From assembly GCA_031556725.1 (NCBI GenBank), contig JAVBSL010000013.1, positions 77,557 to 141,556 of the forward strand: 64,000 nt of DNA. The letters run 5' to 3'. The position numbers and the translations under genes were made by a program. This DNA comes from UBA935 sp031556725 (lineage in GTDB: Bacteria; Bacillota; Clostridia; Lachnospirales; Lachnospiraceae). Below, piece after piece: positions 41,641 to 50,035 of the stretch. The notes under the pieces are model-generated. The model was not told the DNA's origin, did no database searches, and saw nothing but the letters and a program-made list of their open reading frames with translations. Within the stretch, counting starts at the first letter, position 1; each line of letters begins with the position of its first letter.

Positions 41641-43539
41641 ATGTCCAAGGTATTTATTTCTGAGGCAGATCAGTATTTATTCGCACAAGGAACTCACTAT
41701 GATATCTATAAGAAATTAGGAGCGCATCCGTCCGAAGAAAATGGTAAGAAGGGCATGCATTTTGCTGTATGGGCTCCCAATGCCAAAGCCGTTTATTTAA
41801 TCGGTACATTTAACAATTGGCATGAGACTAGCCATCCTATGGAAAAAATCGGACCGGGCGGAATCCATGTGTTATTCGTACCCGATGTTACGGTGAATGA
41901 ATTATATAAATTTTTGATTATTACTCAGGAAGAGCAGCGGCTTTATAAAGCCGACCCCTTTGCCAACTATGCGGAAATGCGTCCCGGAACAGCATCAAAG
42001 ACCACAGATTTATCAAAATTCAACTGGTCTGATAATGCCTGGATGAGAGACCGGGACAATAAGAGACATGACCGAGAGCCGATGGCCATATATGAATGCC
42101 ATATCGGTTCCTGGATGAGACATCCCCGGGGCGGAGATGAAAAGGATTTTTATAATTACAGAGAATTTGCAGATAGAATTGTAGAATATTTAAAAGAGAT
42201 GAAATATACCCATATAGAGTTGATGGGTATTTCCGAATATCCCTATGACGGTTCATGGGGTTATCAGGTAACCGGTTACTATGCTCCCACAGCAAGATAT
42301 GGGGAACCAACCGATTTTATGTATCTGATCAATCAGCTGCATCGTAATAAGATCGGCGTTATTTTAGACTGGGTTCCGGCTCATTTTGCAACCGATGCTC
42401 ATGGGCTTGGCTGCTTTGACGGACAATGTATTTTCGAGCATCCGGATCCGCGGTTGGGAGAACATCCCGACTGGGGAACGAAAATATTTAATTACGGCAA
42501 AACAGAAGTGAAAAATTTCCTGATTGCCAATGCCCTTTTCTGGATCAAAGAATTTCATATTGACGGTATCCGCGTGGATGCAGTTGCTTCTATGTTATAT
42601 CTGGACTATGGCAAAAAGGAAGGACAATGGGTTGCCAATAAATATGGCGGCAATAAAAATTTGGAAGCTATTGAATTTTTCCGTCATTTGAATTCAGTAA
42701 TCTTAGGAACTTATCCCGGATTCATTACCATTGCCGAAGAATCAACGGCCTGGCCGATGGTTACCGGAGCGGTAGAAGACGGCGGTTTAGGTTTCAGCTT
42801 TAAATGGAACATGGGATGGATGCATGATTTCTGTGAGTATATGAAATTAGACCCCTATTTCCGAAAGAATAATCATTATGCCATGACCTTTGCCATGAGC
42901 TATAACAGCAGTGAAAATTATATATTACCGCTTTCTCATGATGAGGTGGTACATTTGAAATGTTCCATGGTCAATAAGATGCCGGGATATAAGTCTGACA
43001 AATATGCCAATCTGCGAACCGGATATGCTTATATGTTCGGTCATAGCGGCAAGAAGCTGCTTTTTATGGGCCAGGACTTTGGCCAGGAGCGTGAGTGGAG
43101 TGAAGAGCGGGAACTTGACTGGTATTTGCTGGAGGAAGAACTGAACCGGGGACTTCATGAGTATGTGAAGGAATTGCTGAACATTTACCGCAAGTATCCC
43201 AGCATGTATGAAATCGATAATGACTGGTCCGGCTTTGAGTGGCTAAATGCCGATGATGCAGACCGCAGTACATTCAGTTTTATCAGAAAATCCAGAAACG
43301 GAAAGAACAATCTTCTCTTTGTCTTGAATATGACACCAATGACTTGGGAGGAATATAAAGTAGGAGTACCCAAAAAAGGAAGATACAGATTGTTATTAAA
43401 CAGCGAAGAAAACCGATTTGGCGGAAATGGTGCTAACATTTTGGAAGAACTGATAGCAGAAGCCGGAGAATGTAACTATAAGGACTATCATATTACATTT
43501 GATCTGCCGCCTTATTGTGCAGCGATATTTGTTTTTTAA
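41641..43539 (+). CDS. glgB: 1,4-alpha-glucan branching enzyme
   Basis: The protein has 632 residues. An N-terminal CBM48 domain (HFAVWAPNAKAVYLIGTFNNW) precedes the GH13 barrel. Catalytic marks are the nucleophile Asp in HIDGIRVDAVASMLY, the acid Glu in ITIAEESTAWP and the stabilising Asp in LPLSHDEVVH. The C-terminal beta domain ends DLPPYCAAIFVF. It transfers segments of alpha-1,4-glucan to form 1,6 branches in glycogen. No other glg gene is within the window, so the glycogen operon is split. AGGAGG precedes the ATG. Confidence 0.96.
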   Translation: MSKVFISEADQYLFAQGTHYDIYKKLGAHPSEENGKKGMHFAVWAPNAKAVYLIGTFNNWHETSHPMEKIGPGGIHVLFVPDVTVNELYKFLIITQEEQRLYKADPFANYAEMRPGTASKTTDLSKFNWSDNAWMRDRDNKRHDREPMAIYECHIGSWMRHPRGGDEKDFYNYREFADRIVEYLKEMKYTHIELMGISEYPYDGSWGYQVTGYYAPTARYGEPTDFMYLINQLHRNKIGVILDWVPAHFATDAHGLGCFDGQCIFEHPDPRLGEHPDWGTKIFNYGKTEVKNFLIANALFWIKEFHIDGIRVDAVASMLYLDYGKKEGQWVANKYGGNKNLEAIEFFRHLNSVILGTYPGFITIAEESTAWPMVTGAVEDGGLGFSFKWNMGWMHDFCEYMKLDPYFRKNNHYAMTFAMSYNSSENYILPLSHDEVVHLKCSMVNKMPGYKSDKYANLRTGYAYMFGHSGKKLLFMGQDFGQEREWSEERELDWYLLEEELNRGLHEYVKELLNIYRKYPSMYEIDNDWSGFEWLNADDADRSTFSFIRKSRNGKNNLLFVLNMTPMTWEEYKVGVPKKGRYRLLLNSEENRFGGNGANILEELIAEAGECNYKDYHITFDLPPYCAAIFVF

Positions 43540-43549
43540 CAGCAAAGGT

Positions 43550-43576
43550 TAAGAAAAGAAGGCTTTATGACGAAAT
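43550..43576 (+). promoter_or_regulatory. Candidate sigma-D (flagellar) promoter
   Basis: TAAG (43550-43553), then 15 bases, then GACGAAAT (43569-43576) matches the TAAA-N15-GCCGATAT consensus at 9 of 12 positions. It would drive the unknown gene at 43643, flagellin and fliS. No sigma-A promoter was seen here. Confidence 0.35.
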
Positions 43577-43611
43577 AAAGGGTGAATGCAAAACAAAAGC
43601 ATTCACCCTTT
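43577..43611. terminator. Perfect 13-bp hairpin after glgB
   Basis: AAAGGGTGAATGC (43577-43589) pairs fully with GCATTCACCCTTT (43599-43611) around a 9-base A-rich loop. It sits 37 bases after the glgB stop. The following bases (ACTATATTTG) are U-poor, so it may end glgB transcription only in part. Confidence 0.65.
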
Positions 43612-43642
43612 ACTATATTTGTGAGCAATGATTGGAGTTCAT

Positions 43643-46555
43643 ATGAAAGTAGCTATGGAAACACCGGAAAAGGTGCACACTTACTCTCAAAATATAGGCA
43701 GGGATACAACCGCACACAGCATTCAGGATTCTCAAAGGACAAGAGAACAGAATGGATTCACATTAGACATTTCTGGCACAGTTATGGATAACAATGCTTA
43801 TGGAGGTCATGGAGATAGAAATGTCCATGGAGATAGAACAGTCCACGGACGGACCGCAGAAGATGTTAGCCGCGAGGCAGGGCAGCAAGATGTTGCTTCT
43901 CGCCGAAATTACATGGCCATAATGTCTAATACTATGTCTGAGGAAGATTTCGCAAAGCTTCAGGAAGAAGGAGTCCACCCCGGAAATGTGGAAGTAGAGA
44001 CGGTAGTAACCATTGTCGATCATATAAAAGCAGCAATCGTGCAAGGCGGCAGCGAGGTAATCGGGTACACTGATGATCTGGATACAGCCAAACTTGAGCA
44101 GATTACCGGTAATAAAGTTTTGGCCCAGGATTTGGCCAAACAGTTTGCAGCCCACGACATACCTGTGAATCAGGAAAATGCCAAGGCAGCAAATAAAGCT
44201 TTTGAAAAAGCCCGGGAGATTACGGAATTATCAGAAGGTGCAACAAAGTTTATGGTGGAAAATAAACTTCCTCCCACCATTGAAAATCTGTACTTAGCCC
44301 AATTTTCCGGCGGTTCGGATGCAGGAAAACAGGGTAAAGGCTACTATGCCCAGGACACCGGCGGCTATTATGCGAAAAAGGCCGATGAATATAACTGGGA
44401 GGCGTTGGAAGGCCAAATGAAAAAGGTAATCAGCGAAGCCGGCTATGAAGTGAATGAAGATGCACTGGCAGACAGCAAATGGCTGATTGAAAAGGGAATT
44501 CCCCTGACAAAAGAAAACTTTACCGCATTACAGCAGTTACAGGATTTACAGCTCCCGCAAACCATGGAGGAGATTACCAAAGCCATTGCTGCAGCCATTG
44601 CGGATGGGAAGAATCCATTGGCCGCCAATATGCAGGATAATCAAAGCTATCTGGAAAAAGCAGTGGAGTACACTGTTGAAATAGCCGAGATAGAACCGCA
44701 GACAATCGATGTCGTACTTTCTAAAAAGCAGATGCTTAACATGAAAAATCTGTTAGCGGCAAAACGGCAGGAGCACAGCAAGCCGGTACCGGAAAATACC
44801 ACAGGTGAAGCAGTTACCGCCAAACGTCAATTGGAAGAAATCCGGTTAAAAATGACGGTAGAAGCTAATTTAAAATTATTACGAAGCGGTATTTCCATTG
44901 ATACCATGCCTTTGGAGCAATTGGTAAATGAACTGAAGGAAGAAGAAGCATCCTTTCATTTCTCACTTTATCAGGAGACTGTTACCAAGGTAGATGAGAT
45001 TTCAGCGATGCCCGCAGCGCTGATCGGCAGAATGGCAATCGCCGATGTAGAAGATTTAACTACCCTCAATGGTATCCATGAAAGAGGTACAGTTCTTAAA
45101 AGTGCTTATGAGAAAGCGGAAGAGACTTACGAGGCAGTTATGACAGCCCCCAGAAGAGATATGGGTGACTCTATCCGCAAGGCTTTTCGGAATGTGGATG
45201 ATATTCTGGAAGATCGGAATCTGGAAGTCAATGAAAGCAACCGCCGGGCAATTCGAATCCTGGGTTATAACAGTATGGAACTGACGGATGAAAATATCGA
45301 AGCCGTAAAAGAAAAAGATAATTTGTTAAATGATGTAATCAGTAAGATGAAACCGGGAACTGTTCTGGAAATGATCAGAGAAAAGGTAAATCCTTTGACT
45401 ATGAGTTTAGAAGAACTTAAGACCTATCTTTCCGGAAAAGAAACGACAGTTGCTGAAGAAATGGAAGATTACAGCCGGTTTTTATTTAAGCTGGAGCAAA
45501 AGAATGGTATTACCGAACAGGAAAGAAGTGCTTATATCGGTGTTTACCGCTTACTCAGGCAAGTGGAGAAGAGTGACAGTGCCGTAGTCGGTGCCATGGT
45601 AAATGCCGAGATGGAATTTTCCATGGGAAACCTTTTGACCGCCATCCGCAGCAGTAAAAAACAGGGGATGGATGTTACAGTGAATGATAACTTTGGCGGG
45701 GTAAGTGCCAAACCCTCCAAAGAAGACTTAAAAGAAATCATGGCATCGCTGGAGTCAAAGGAAGCTGATGAAGCCTATGTCAAAGAGCAGGTCAAAGAAG
45801 TCCAGACCTTGAAGAATACCGAAGATGCGGTAATCCGGTCATTGTTAAATCATAACCAGCCGGTTACCTGGAATCAACTGATGGCTGCGGCCGGTATGAT
45901 GAAATATCCCGGTATGCTGTATAAAAAGACAGATGAACTGGCAAAGCAGACCGGCAAAGAAAAAGTCCTGAAGGAAGACATAGAAAATCTATATGAAAAG
46001 TTTACCGATGCCGAAAGTGCCAAAGAAGCCTATCAGCAATTGCAAAATACCATGACCGATATTGTCACTGGTGCCGCTGATCAGGAACAGGTAAAGGCCA
46101 TTGATGTAAAAGAACTAAGCAGAATGTGCCGGCAAATTTCTCTGGCTACATCTTTTGCCAAAGAAGAGCAATATGAAATTCCCGTTGAAATCGATGGAGA
46201 ATTAACAACCATAAATCTGCGGTTTGTCCATAATGCATCTGAGGGCGGAAAAGTAACAGCCACTATTGCATCAGAAGAAATGGGAAAAGTAGCCTGTGAA
46301 TTTAAGATAACCGATGGTACTTTGAGCGGATATATCGTATGCAGTCAGAAAGAAGGACTGGAAAAACTGAAACAGTCGGAAGATGTTTTAGCAGATATGT
46401 TGGATACTCCGGTAGAAAATATCAGTTTTATTCAAAGCAAAAAATTAGACTTACACCATTTTTCCGAAGGGCAGAATGAAACGGAAAAGGTATCAACAAA
46501 AGAACTTTATATGGCAGCAAAGGCATTTATAGGATATTTTCAAAGAATTTCATAG
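43643..46555 (+). CDS. Large protein of unknown function beside flagellin (DUF6240-like)
   Basis: The protein has 970 residues from the ATG at 43643, which has TGGAG upstream; an in-frame ATG at 43628 has none. No signal peptide or membrane segment is visible. It is mostly helical with several repeats of a pattern such as LAKQFAAHDIPVNQENAKAAN, ADSKWLIEKGIPLTKENFTALQ and LEVNESNRRAIRILGYNSMELTDENIEAV, each holding one short helix pair of about 35 residues. The C-terminal part (IPVEIDGELTTINLRFVHN) is a beta-rich domain similar to that of flagellar hook-length proteins. The position before flagellin and fliS fits flagellar or export control. Assignment to DUF6240 is from memory. Confidence 0.75.
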   Translation: MKVAMETPEKVHTYSQNIGRDTTAHSIQDSQRTREQNGFTLDISGTVMDNNAYGGHGDRNVHGDRTVHGRTAEDVSREAGQQDVASRRNYMAIMSNTMSEEDFAKLQEEGVHPGNVEVETVVTIVDHIKAAIVQGGSEVIGYTDDLDTAKLEQITGNKVLAQDLAKQFAAHDIPVNQENAKAANKAFEKAREITELSEGATKFMVENKLPPTIENLYLAQFSGGSDAGKQGKGYYAQDTGGYYAKKADEYNWEALEGQMKKVISEAGYEVNEDALADSKWLIEKGIPLTKENFTALQQLQDLQLPQTMEEITKAIAAAIADGKNPLAANMQDNQSYLEKAVEYTVEIAEIEPQTIDVVLSKKQMLNMKNLLAAKRQEHSKPVPENTTGEAVTAKRQLEEIRLKMTVEANLKLLRSGISIDTMPLEQLVNELKEEEASFHFSLYQETVTKVDEISAMPAALIGRMAIADVEDLTTLNGIHERGTVLKSAYEKAEETYEAVMTAPRRDMGDSIRKAFRNVDDILEDRNLEVNESNRRAIRILGYNSMELTDENIEAVKEKDNLLNDVISKMKPGTVLEMIREKVNPLTMSLEELKTYLSGKETTVAEEMEDYSRFLFKLEQKNGITEQERSAYIGVYRLLRQVEKSDSAVVGAMVNAEMEFSMGNLLTAIRSSKKQGMDVTVNDNFGGVSAKPSKEDLKEIMASLESKEADEAYVKEQVKEVQTLKNTEDAVIRSLLNHNQPVTWNQLMAAAGMMKYPGMLYKKTDELAKQTGKEKVLKEDIENLYEKFTDAESAKEAYQQLQNTMTDIVTGAADQEQVKAIDVKELSRMCRQISLATSFAKEEQYEIPVEIDGELTTINLRFVHNASEGGKVTATIASEEMGKVACEFKITDGTLSGYIVCSQKEGLEKLKQSEDVLADMLDTPVENISFIQSKKLDLHHFSEGQNETEKVSTKELYMAAKAFIGYFQRIS

Positions 46556-46585
46556 AAAATATCAAGACAGAAAGGATGAATAATT

Positions 46586-47689
46586 ATGAAAATCGCTTTT
46601 AACGCATCAGCAGTACTGGCTAACAACGCTTTATACAGAAATGACGACAAACTTTCCGATTCCCTGTCAAGACTATCATCGGGACTAAAGATTGTAAATG
46701 CTAAGGATAACCCTTCAGGCCTGGCCATGGCCAAAAGGATGAATGCTCAGATCGAAGGTATTTCGGTGGCAACACAAAATGCCAGTGATGCTATTTCGGT
46801 TATTGAAATTGCGGATGGTGCTCTTAGCGAAGTGCACGCTATCTTACAAAGAATCAATGAACTTTCGGTAAAGTCCGCTACCGGAACGATTACCGATGAT
46901 GACCGGAAGTTAATCCAGGAGGAAGTGGCAGCTCTGAAAGAAGAAGTTACCAGAATTTCCAATACCACAGAATTTAACGGGCAGAAGATTCTGGATGGTT
47001 CTTTTGACTTAAGAGGCTATACTAACGAGACAAGTGTCAAAGTAGCAAGCTACAGTGATTATGTAAAATCAGGAACATATTCCATAAGTGCACTGACGGC
47101 GGGTTATGACGCAGATGGAAATGTTGACCTTAATAGTGTGAGCTTTACTCCAGGCAGTGAATTTCCGGCTGGTGTAGAGGTTACCGCAGCAGACGGAAAG
47201 GTAATTACCATTACGGGAGCAAAAGGCTTTGAGCTGAAACTGGAATTGCGTGAAGCAGGTACTTACACCAATATGGAGATAGATGTAACAGGCTTTGGTT
47301 CTATGGATATGCAGACCGGTGCCAATAAGGGTCAGCAGCTAAATATTCGTATTCATAAGCTGTCACTGGAGAATATGGGTATCAGTAATATTGATGTTTC
47401 CACAGAAGAGGGAGCTAAAGATGCATTAAGTAAGATGGGCAAAGCGGTAAACTATGTTTCTACCACCCGGAGCCATATGGGTGCATACCAGAACCGTTTG
47501 GAACATACTATTAACAATCTGGATGTTACCAGTGAAAATATGACATCTGCATACTCCCGGATTATGGACGTGGATATGGCAGAGGAGATGACCAGTTATA
47601 CCACCTTGCAGATACTTTCCCAGGCAAGTACCTCCATGTTGGCACAGGCAAACGAAAGACCTTCGCAGGTTTTACAGTTGCTACAGTAA
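46586..47689 (+). CDS. hag: Flagellin
   Basis: The protein has 367 residues. The conserved N-terminal D0/D1 region reads NNALYRNDDKLSDSLSRLSSGLKIV, then KDNPSGLAMAKRM and NASDAISVIEIADGAL. The C-terminal part reads SYTTLQILSQASTSMLAQANERPSQVLQLLQ (key ANERPSQVLQLLQ). The central variable region is about 120 residues, shorter than in many flagellins. It polymerises into the external filament after export by the flagellar type III apparatus, with FliS as chaperone; the fliS gene follows after 18 bases. GAAAGGATG supports the ATG. Confidence 0.95.
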   Translation: MKIAFNASAVLANNALYRNDDKLSDSLSRLSSGLKIVNAKDNPSGLAMAKRMNAQIEGISVATQNASDAISVIEIADGALSEVHAILQRINELSVKSATGTITDDDRKLIQEEVAALKEEVTRISNTTEFNGQKILDGSFDLRGYTNETSVKVASYSDYVKSGTYSISALTAGYDADGNVDLNSVSFTPGSEFPAGVEVTAADGKVITITGAKGFELKLELREAGTYTNMEIDVTGFGSMDMQTGANKGQQLNIRIHKLSLENMGISNIDVSTEEGAKDALSKMGKAVNYVSTTRSHMGAYQNRLEHTINNLDVTSENMTSAYSRIMDVDMAEEMTSYTTLQILSQASTSMLAQANERPSQVLQLLQ

Positions 47690-47707
47690 AAAAGGAGGAG
47701 CAGGAAT

Positions 47708-48184
47708 ATGACTCAGGAATTAAAGCAGGAGTATACAAGGAAGATAACCCAGGCAAATAAAACACAGTTAATTGTGATATTATATGAAATGGCTTTGATA
47801 TACATGGAAGAAGCAAAGAGTGCTCATGCAGAAGAGAATCGTGCAGAATTTAGAACGGCAATCCGAAGAACCAGAGGATGCATTAATGAATTGCTGGCAT
47901 CACTCCACTTTGAATATGAGATGGCAATGCAGCTTTTACAATTGTATCTGTATGTAAACAGGGAACTGGCCAGGGCAGAGGTAAAGGGAAGTGCCGCGCC
48001 CGTTGAGAATGCCGAAAAAGTGATCAAAGGACTGCATGCGGCATATCAGGAACTAAGTAAACAGGACACTTCCGCACCGGTTATGGTAAATACCCAAACG
48101 GTATATACCGGTTTTACCTATGACAAAAAGCAATTATTGGAGAGCTTAACCAATCATGGCAGCAACCGGGGCTTCAGTGTTTAG
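47708..48184 (+). CDS. fliS: FliS-like flagellin export chaperone
   Basis: The protein has 158 residues, a four-helix bundle of the FliS type: ITQANKTQLIVILYEMALIYMEEA in the first helix, then RTAIRRTRGCINELLASLHFE and MAMQLLQLYLYVNRELARAEV. FliS binds the flagellin C-terminus and prevents its premature polymerisation. It follows flagellin by 18 bases. The 3' end overlaps by 39 bases the end of the convergent DUF2508 gene. Confidence 0.88.
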   Translation: MTQELKQEYTRKITQANKTQLIVILYEMALIYMEEAKSAHAEENRAEFRTAIRRTRGCINELLASLHFEYEMAMQLLQLYLYVNRELARAEVKGSAAPVENAEKVIKGLHAAYQELSKQDTSAPVMVNTQTVYTGFTYDKKQLLESLTNHGSNRGFSV

Positions 48185-48439
48185 GATACTGGCATCTTCC
48201 GGAGCAGGCTGCAATTTATTAAGCTGTGCCAAGATAAAGTTATATCTTTTTAAAACAGAATTTAATTCATAAATATAACAATCAATTAATTCAGGCTCTG
48301 TAACATTGTCGAATCCCATATAGGCAATTTCCAGGGCCTGTTTTGTCTTTTCTAAATCATAAAGCAGAGAACTGCGCTGGACTTCTTCATCACTTATGGT
48401 TTGATTAACATGGGATGCTTGGCTAAAATAAAACTTCAT
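48146..48439 (-). CDS. DUF2508 (YaaL-like) family protein
   Basis: The protein has 97 residues, from the ATG at 48439 with AGAGGTG upstream. It is helical: SDEEVQRSSLLYDLEKTKQALEIAYMGFDNVTEPELIDCYIYELNSVLKRYNFIL is the diagnostic part (residues about 17-70, given by its ends). YaaL-like proteins are found between recR and bofA in Bacillota. Here recR is absent and the gene is divergent from bofA, with a 136-base region between. Function unknown. Confidence 0.85.
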   Translation of the reverse strand: MKFYFSQASHVNQTISDEEVQRSSLLYDLEKTKQALEIAYMGFDNVTEPELIDCYIYELNSVLKRYNFILAQLNKLQPAPEDASILNTEAPVAAMIG

Positions 48440-48538
48440 GTAATACACACCTCTCTTTATCCATTTATTACCTCTTATACTAATTATAGCCAGGGACAAG
48501 ATAAAATATTCCGGTAATAGTTAAAAACTGCCAAGCAT

Positions 48539-48560
48539 ATATTTCAGAGAATTGAAATAT
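48539..48560. promoter_or_regulatory. Inverted repeat in the DUF2508-bofA intergenic region
   Basis: ATATTTCA (48539-48546) and TGAAATAT (48553-48560) form an inverted repeat with 6 bases between. It lies 15 bases before the bofA start. The same half-site recurs in the larger palindrome after bofA. Confidence 0.5.
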
Positions 48561-48575
48561 GCGGAGGTAAGGATA

Positions 48576-48848
48576 ATGAATATGTCAACAGGAGCTTTTT
48601 TGATTGTTATTGTATGTGTATTGGTGTTACTGATGGGGGCTTTTAAAACAAAAATGGAATGGATTATCAATTTCATCTTACGAGGTGTTTCCGGAGCAGT
48701 GGGTATTTATTTCATTAATCTTTTTTTGCAAAATCAAAAAATCGGAGCAGAAATCGGCATTAATGTCATAAATATTTTGACAACCGGATTCCTTGGAATT
48801 CCGGGGCTTATCCTGCTTTATGGCGTTAATTTTTATAATTTATTGTAA
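48576..48848 (+). CDS. bofA: BofA-like sporulation inhibitor protein
   Basis: The protein has 90 residues. It is hydrophobic with segments at about 5-20, 25-45 and 60-85. The C-terminal NVINILTTGFLGIPGLILLYGVNFYNLL (key GFLGIPGLILLYG) is the BofA signature. In Bacillus BofA holds the membrane protease SpoIVFB inactive until the forespore signals, which delays pro-sigma-K processing. The ATG at 48576 is supported by GGAGGT. Its presence suggests an endospore former. Confidence 0.88.
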   Translation: MNMSTGAFLIVIVCVLVLLMGAFKTKMEWIINFILRGVSGAVGIYFINLFLQNQKIGAEIGINVINILTTGFLGIPGLILLYGVNFYNLL

Positions 48849-48856
48849 GTTTTTCA

Positions 48857-48880
48857 CAAAATTGAAATATTTCAATTTTG
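48857..48880. promoter_or_regulatory. 24-bp perfect palindrome upstream of the Tad operon promoter
   Basis: 48857-48880 reads the same on both strands. Its centre is TTGAAATATTTCAA. It ends 4 bases before the -35 element at 48885. It may be an operator for the pilus operon or a loop-poor terminator for bofA. Confidence 0.6.
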
Positions 48881-48884
48881 CTAC

Positions 48885-48913
48885 TGGACAGGCTTTTTAT
48901 TAGCAGTTATAAT
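48885..48913 (+). promoter_or_regulatory. Promoter of the Tad-type pilus operon
   Basis: TGGACA (48885-48890) and TATAAT (48908-48913) are exactly 17 bases apart. The expected start near 48920 leaves a leader of about 100 bases before the first gene. No hairpin was found in the leader. Confidence 0.7.
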
Positions 48914-49021
48914 CCTTTTTACAAGATAACTTCTTTTTTAGTAATTCTAATTTCTGAAAGATTTCAAATCGTATCGATTAGTTTTTCAACCATTTTATTT
49001 AAAAAAACAGGAGGGATAGTT

Positions 49022-50035
49022 TTGGACAAAAGAATATTGGCGGTATGCGATCTGGAGGAAAACTACGCATACCGGATGATGGAGGTTCTGAAGGTAAAAA
49101 AGGACATTCCATTCGAAGTATATGTCTTTACACAGGTGGACAGTCTGTTACTTTTCGGACAAAAGGAGGAGGTAGAGTGTCTGCTCATTGCCGAATCGGC
49201 TTATCGGGAAGAAATAAAGGAGTTGGGGATACCCCATGTTTTTATTTTGAATGAAAGCGGCGTGGCAGCAGAAGAAAATCATTTTTATAATATTAATAAA
49301 TATCAGTCGGCTGATTGTATTGTGAGTGAAATGCTAATCTACTATGCCGAAAAAGCGCCGGGAATCATGAAACGGAAAATTAAGACTTCTCAGAAAAATG
49401 TTAAAATTATCGGCATCTATACACCCATAAGGCGGTGTCTTCAAACCACTTTTACAATGACTCTTGGGCAAATATTAGCCCGCAATCACAAAACCCTATA
49501 TCTGAATTATGAATGCTATTCCGGATTTACTCATATGTTGGGACGGGAATTTAAATCGGACATAACCGATCTGATGTATTTCTTTGACTGTATCAAGGAA
49601 AAATTTGTTTATAAACTCAGTACTATTATTGAACAGGTGAACGGCATGCATTTTATTCCGCCGGCGGAGGTATACCCCGATCTGATGAACATTCCCGGTG
49701 AGCAGTGGACTGCCCTTTTTAAAGAAATGCGGATGGAATGTGACTATGAATATATTCTTTTGGATTTAAATGACTATGTAAACGGTCTTACCGATATTTT
49801 GCAGGAGTGTGACAGAATTTACACCATTACCCGCGGGGATACTATGGCAATTGCTAAAATGGAGCAGTATGAGAAGGCACTGAATATCATGAATTGCCAG
49901 GAAGTAGCAATTAAAACACAAAAACTGAATTTACCGATTTTTAAAAATATTCCTATTAAATTCAGCGAATTAACCTATGGAGAACTGGCAGTGTATATCA
50001 AGGAAAACCTGCTGGGGGATCTATATGGAAAATAA
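49022..50035 (+). CDS. TadZ/CpaE-like pilus assembly protein
   Basis: The protein has 337 residues from TTG at 49022, behind AGGAGGGA. The N-terminus is a receiver-like domain (RILAVCDLEENYAYRMMEVL); the C-terminal part is a MinD/ParA-like fold. The usual Walker A is replaced by IIGIYTPIRRCLQTTFTM, without the paired Lys of active ATPases. EYILLDLNDYVNGL stands at the Walker B position. TadZ proteins place the secretion apparatus in the cell. An in-frame start at 48878 lies within the promoter region and is rejected. The gene overlaps cpaF by 11 bases. Confidence 0.78.
   Translation: MDKRILAVCDLEENYAYRMMEVLKVKKDIPFEVYVFTQVDSLLLFGQKEEVECLLIAESAYREEIKELGIPHVFILNESGVAAEENHFYNINKYQSADCIVSEMLIYYAEKAPGIMKRKIKTSQKNVKIIGIYTPIRRCLQTTFTMTLGQILARNHKTLYLNYECYSGFTHMLGREFKSDITDLMYFFDCIKEKFVYKLSTIIEQVNGMHFIPPAEVYPDLMNIPGEQWTALFKEMRMECDYEYILLDLNDYVNGLTDILQECDRIYTITRGDTMAIAKMEQYEKALNIMNCQEVAIKTQKLNLPIFKNIPIKFSELTYGELAVYIKENLLGDLYGK

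Noticed and set aside
48878..49021. In-frame N-terminal extension of the TadZ-like protein
   Set aside because: It covers the -35 and -10 elements of the operon promoter and has no ribosome binding site; TTG at 49022 has a strong one.
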